A stretch of 64,000 nucleotides of DNA, taken from assembly GCF_000719335.1 (NCBI RefSeq), contig NZ_JOGB01000031.1, positions 44,237 through 108,236 on the forward strand, in the 5' to 3' direction. Positions 61,240 through 64,000 of the stretch are shown here, piece after piece. Origin of the DNA: Streptomyces sp. NRRL S-87 (GTDB lineage: Bacteria; Actinomycetota; Actinomycetes; Streptomycetales; Streptomycetaceae). The stretch's first letter is position 1; every line of letters begins with the position of its first letter. The notes below the pieces were generated by a model. The model ran no database searches, was not told where the DNA came from, and saw nothing but the letters and a program-made list of their open reading frames with translations. The position numbers and the translations under genes are program-made.

Positions 61240-62451
61240 TCACTGAGCGGGTGCGGCCTGGTCCCCGTACCGTCGCGCGATCGCGTCCAGGGCCTCGCGC
61301 AGTCCGGCGGGCCGGACCGTGCCCGGACCGGGCGGTCGGCCGAGCCAGCCGGGGCCGGCGAGCAGGACGAGCGGGGCGGTGCGCGCTCCCCTCATCCCGA
61401 ACGCCGTGTCCGCGACGTGCCGGGCCAGGGCGTGGTTCGCCGTGGACCGGGCCTGCGACCAGAGCGCGACGGCGGCCGGTCCCGACCGGCGGACCGCGGC
61501 GACCAGGGCCTCGTCCGGCACCGCCGCGCCGAACATCCTGACCGGTAGACCCCGTTCGGCGAGTGCCGCGGCGAGCGCCTCCAGCGGCAGCGTGTGCTGC
61601 TCCGCCGGGACGCACGCCAGCACGACCGGAGCGGCCGAGGAGGCCGGGGAGGCCGAAGAGGCCGGGGAGGCCGAAGAGGCCGGGGAGGCCGAAGAGGCCG
61701 CCGGCGGGCCGGGGCCGGTGACGGCGGCCCGCCGCAGCACGGTGGAGACGTGCCACGACAGCAGGTGCTCGACCTCGACGTAGCGGTCGTCGGAGGACTC
61801 CCACTTGCGGCCGACCGCGTGCAGTGCCGGGGACATCACCTCCTCCCAGGCGGTGACCAGCCCGTACCGGAGCACGACCTCCTCCAGGAGCCCGTCCATC
61901 GCCGGACCGTCGAGGCGCACCGCCGCGCGGGCAAGTCCCCGGCACTCCTGTCGTACGTCGCCCAGGGGAAGTCCGCCGCCCGGCCCCGCACGACGGCTCC
62001 CGCGGGACGGCCCGCCGACCGGGGGCCCGCCGACCGGGGGCGCGGCGGCCGGGAGTGGCGCGGCGACCGGGGGCGCGGCGGCCGGGAGTGGCGCGGCGAC
62101 CGGGATCGCGCGCGGCTCCGCCGGCCCGGAAGGCCCCGACGGGTCGGGAGGGCGAGCCGGGCGGGCCGCCGGGGGTGCGGCTGCGCGTGCGTCGAGGGCC
62201 GCGGCCGGTGCTCCGGCGCGCAGCCGCCGGGCGGCCCGTGCCGCCTCGGCGGGCGGGACGCCGGACAACGTGAGGCGGCACATCTCCTCCATCATCGCCA
62301 CGTCCGCCGGGCTCCACCTGCGGTGCCGCCCCTCCGCGCGCACGGCCGGCCCGATGCCGTACCGCTGGTCCCAGGAGCGCACCGTGGTCGGCGAGACCCC
62401 CAGGCGCCGTGCCACCGCCCCGGTCGTGATCCCGTACGCCGAATCGGACAT
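61240..62451 (-). CDS. litR: LitR/CarH-type MerR regulator with B12-binding domain
   Basis: 403 residues. MerR HTH at 6-75 (GITTGAVARRLGVSPTTVRS, GRHRRWSPADVAMMEEMCRL). A Pro/Ala linker at 85-150 is followed by the helical cap with W217 and E228-H229 (KWESSDDRYVEVEHL, spacing ten instead of the CarH nine). The cobalamin fold is at about 275-395. The family's E/D-x-H-x-x-G lower-ligand motif appears as E284-Q-H286-T-L-P289. In CarH/LitR proteins AdoB12 supports dark repression and light releases DNA. Start 62451 (GGTGGG just upstream) or 62463. The operator repeats lie directly upstream. Confidence 0.85.
   Translation of the reverse strand: MSDSAYGITTGAVARRLGVSPTTVRSWDQRYGIGPAVRAEGRHRRWSPADVAMMEEMCRLTLSGVPPAEAARAARRLRAGAPAAALDARAAAPPAARPARPPDPSGPSGPAEPRAIPVAAPLPAAAPPVAAPLPAAAPPVGGPPVGGPSRGSRRAGPGGGLPLGDVRQECRGLARAAVRLDGPAMDGLLEEVVLRYGLVTAWEEVMSPALHAVGRKWESSDDRYVEVEHLLSWHVSTVLRRAAVTGPGPPAASSASPASSASPASSASPASSAAPVVLACVPAEQHTLPLEALAAALAERGLPVRMFGAAVPDEALVAAVRRSGPAAVALWSQARSTANHALARHVADTAFGMRGARTAPLVLLAGPGWLGRPPGPGTVRPAGLREALDAIARRYGDQAAPAQ
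61640..61699 (-). repeat. 18-bp tandem repeats in litR
   Basis: Three copies plus a part of GAGGCCGGGGAGGCCGAA, encoding SASPAS units between the helical cap and the B12-binding fold. A second repeat, 33 bp twice at 62040-62105, encodes the Pro/Ala linker. Confidence 0.9.
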
Positions 62452-62464
62452 ACCACCCACCATG

Positions 62465-62486
62465 CGATGCGGAAACGATGCGCCCC
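62465..62486 (-). promoter_or_regulatory. LitR/CarH-type operator before litR
   Basis: CGATGCGGAAA then CGATGCGCCCC, period 11, 14 bases from the 62451 start. The first 18 bases are identical to 55689-55706. Suggests autoregulation. The repeat orientation relative to the gene is opposite to that at the sigma gene. Confidence 0.65.
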
Positions 62487-62525
62487 GGGCTCCAGGATTC
62501 GCCGCGGGGGCGGGCGGCGGCGCGG

Positions 62526-63008
62526 TCAGGAGGGACGCTTCTCGGCCGCGGCCGGAAGGCGTGCGGTCACCCCGTCGGCCAGCCTCTCGAACTCGGGCCG
62601 CAGGAACGGTGCGGCGAGCCTGGCCAGACCCTTGAACGTCAGGGACGCCCGGTACGTCAGCCGGGTGCGGGGGCCCGCGCCGCCACCGCCGCCACCGGCA
62701 TCCCCACCTTCGCCCACGCCCACGCCCACGAAGCGGAGGTCGTCGACGGCGGTGACCGTCCCGTTCTCCCCGACGAACACCAGCCGCGCCGGCTCGCGTA
62801 CGACGAGCCGGTAGTCGAGTTCGGTCGTACGGCCCCGGAACCGCGACGTGTTGCGCCAGCGGGCGCCGGGCCGCACGGGCCCGTCGTCCAGCCGCACGCA
62901 GCTGACGGTGCCCGGGTCCCACTCCTCGGCACGGGCGAAGTCCTCCAGGTACGCCACGAGCTCGGACAAGGGTCGGTGCACCACGAAACTGCGCTCCACA
63001 GCGATCAT
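62526..63008 (-). CDS. SRPBCC (START-like) family protein
   Basis: 160 residues. VERSFVVHRPLSELVAYLED and FARAEEWDPGTVSCVRL open the helix-grip fold, with W in A-E-E-W-D-P as usual. RFRGRTTELDYRLVVREPAR and LTYRASLTFKGLARLAAPFL close it. A Gly-rich loop (GEGGDAGGGGGGAG) is inserted. Binds a hydrophobic ligand, fitting the lipid-modifying neighbours. The ATG at 63008 follows GGAAGGAGG. Same strand as litR, 63-75 bases upstream of it; the operator between them could control litR separately. Confidence 0.88.
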   Translation of the reverse strand: MIAVERSFVVHRPLSELVAYLEDFARAEEWDPGTVSCVRLDDGPVRPGARWRNTSRFRGRTTELDYRLVVREPARLVFVGENGTVTAVDDLRFVGVGVGEGGDAGGGGGGAGPRTRLTYRASLTFKGLARLAAPFLRPEFERLADGVTARLPAAAEKRPS

Positions 63009-63350
63009 CGTGCGGTCCTCCTTCCACGCGCCACCGAGTCCGGGGACCCGTCCACCGTCACCTGTGCTTCCGCGATGACGGCCCCGGTGGATGCACCCGG
63101 CGCGCACGCGCCCGCACCTGCCGGGTCGGCCCTCCCCCTTCGTCGGGCTCGAGGCTGTGAGCGACGGCCCGGGCCGCCCACACCAGGGGCCACCGTCGCA
63201 GGGCAGTACGAGCTCGGTGCGGTTCCGGCCGCGACCGCGCGCTGGCCTCGAGATACGACAAGCTCGCCATCCGCCACGGGGCGACCGCGACCATCACAAC
63301 TCAACGAGTGCCTGGGACGCTCACGGCGCGGACGTCACGCGGCGGGCGGT
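63009..63350. other. 342-base stretch without a supported gene
   Basis: Between the SRPBCC gene start and the stop of the next leftward gene. Frames here lack domains; nothing else recognised. Confidence 0.45.
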
Positions 63351-63719
63351 TCATCGCACCGGTTCTCCGGGAGGGCACGGAGACCAGGGAAGTGCGTCAC
63401 GCCAGCCCGGTCGGCCGCGGGCCCAGTCCTGAAGCACTTCGGCAACGGGCTCCACAGCGAACACCCCGTGCGCGCGCGGCACATGGGCGTGGAAGTGCCT
63501 GTCCGGGCCACCGTCACGGTATTCGACCTGGTAGCTGAGGTCATCGTTGAGGCCGACCTGCATGTAGTGCTGACCTGCCGGTTCGAGGTCGAGTCGCTGA
63601 ACCACGACAAAGCGCCAGGTCAGGCTCATGTCGGCCAGCAGATCGTGCAGCTGATCGTCGGACGGGTCGTCCCACGACGTCCCGTCCCACTCGATCGCCC
63701 GCAGTACTGGTGTCGTCAT
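63351..63719 (-). CDS. Immunity-like protein, paralogue of the 32.7-kb pseudogene
   Basis: 122 residues from the ATG at 63719. WRFVVVQRLDLEPAGQHYMQ, VGLNDDLSYQVEYRDGGPDR and VAEVLQDWARGRPGWRDALP form a compact alpha/beta domain. The same order of motifs occurs in the broken gene at 32668-33065. Proteins like this occur near polymorphic toxins, so an immunity role is possible, but no toxin gene is adjacent. It may be an orphan kept after loss of its partner. Confidence 0.65.
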   Translation of the reverse strand: MTTPVLRAIEWDGTSWDDPSDDQLHDLLADMSLTWRFVVVQRLDLEPAGQHYMQVGLNDDLSYQVEYRDGGPDRHFHAHVPRAHGVFAVEPVAEVLQDWARGRPGWRDALPWSPCPPGEPVR

Positions 63720-63861
63720 GGGGGCGACTGTACGGGCTGATCACACTGCTGACATCGGCGGGCCCCCGCTCGTCAACCAGCTTGCGCAGCCCGGCCACCG
63801 AGGCCCCGGCCGTCCGGCCCGGTGTCGCCGGCGGCGGCGCCGGGCGGAAGGGGTGGAGTGG

Positions 63862-64000
63862 TCAGGCTGCTTTCGGGCGGCCGAAGAGCAGGTCGTAGCC
63901 GGGTGGGAGTTGGAGCAGGACGCGTTGGAGCAGGTCGTCGTCGACGGCGTCGGCGACGACGCTGAGGACGGCGCTGACGTCCCAGGCCGCGGTGGCCTCG
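63862..64000 (-). CDS. DUF2267 protein, C-terminal part
   Basis: The last 45 codons of a leftward gene whose start lies beyond the right edge. VLSVVADAVDDDLLQRVLLQ followed by LPPGYDLLFGRPKAA matches the end of DUF2267 (L-P-x-x-Y-D-x-L-F). Function unknown; frequently found in stress-linked actinobacterial loci. Confidence 0.75.
   Translation of the reverse strand, partial: EATAAWDVSAVLSVVADAVDDDLLQRVLLQLPPGYDLLFGRPKAA

Overview
The window reads as a high-GC actinobacterial chromosome segment, most likely from Streptomyces or a close relative. The reasons are strong third-position GC bias, GGAGG-type ribosome binding sites with many GTG starts, Tat-type signals, WYL, PaaX, SigK/RskA, LitR/LitS, Hsp20, UspA and CBS families, and RHS and ricin-lectin giants. 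No rRNA, tRNA or CRISPR array is visible. All family names come from reading motifs by eye; no search was run.

Layout. 0-8 kb: 3' end of an RCC1-repeat protein, a secreted calcium/PKD-like protein, a PAP2 phosphatase fused to a frame-shifted DUF4235 tail, a ZIP metal transporter, and a divergent hydrolase / acetyltransferase-PaaX pair. 8-18.5 kb: two divergent giant exported proteins (ricin-lectin/FG-GAP and RHS with a variable C-terminus). 18.6-29.3 kb: a mixed accessory run with a phosphotransferase, TetR, a parallel beta-helix protein, a WYL regulator with a divergent VOC protein, an ArsR-like regulator with a divergent lipase-like hydrolase, and an M23 peptidase. 29.8-35.4 kb: a mobile-element graveyard. 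It holds a deleted ISL3 transposase and an IS21 istA cut into three pieces, one gap holding a second IS21-like remnant with a broken immunity-like gene and the other holding a truncated tyrosine recombinase. A SUKH (SMI1/KNR4) gene borders it.

36-46 kb: an acetyltransferase and an ABC export pair, then a cluster whose content resembles the actinobacterial DosR/OsdR dormancy regulon: three tandem-UspA proteins, CBS-BON, Hsp20 and a flavodoxin-fold protein. It also carries broken remnants of a P-type ATPase, a nitroreductase and a second CBS gene. A palindrome of the form GGGnCC-N4-GGnCCC recurs in front of these units. 46.5-55 kb: an Excalibur/PASTA-like protein, a MarR regulator and VOC pair with two textbook operators, a MerR-like and a cold-shock gene, an ankyrin/HEAT protein, an SDR, a hydrolase with a repeat-rich N-terminus, and the sigK-rskA operon.

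55.7-63 kb: a probable light-response module. A LitS-like ECF sigma factor is followed by a tightly coupled set (FAD oxidoreductase, DUF1365, cyclopropane-fatty-acid-type methyltransferase, DUF1295). A LitR/CarH-type MerR-B12 regulator faces it. The same 18 bases, two repeats with an 11-bp period, lie upstream of both the sigma gene and the regulator gene, which fits the operator architecture known for CarH. The likely logic is that light inactivates LitR, LitS is made, and a lipid-modifying set is expressed. The window ends in an immunity-like gene (a paralogue of the pseudogene at 32.7 kb) and the tail of a DUF2267 protein.

Several conserved genes carry single-base frame changes (3.5, 32.5, 32.7, 41.1 and 45.1 kb). 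This could be real decay or residual sequencing error, and it should be settled before the pseudogene calls are trusted.
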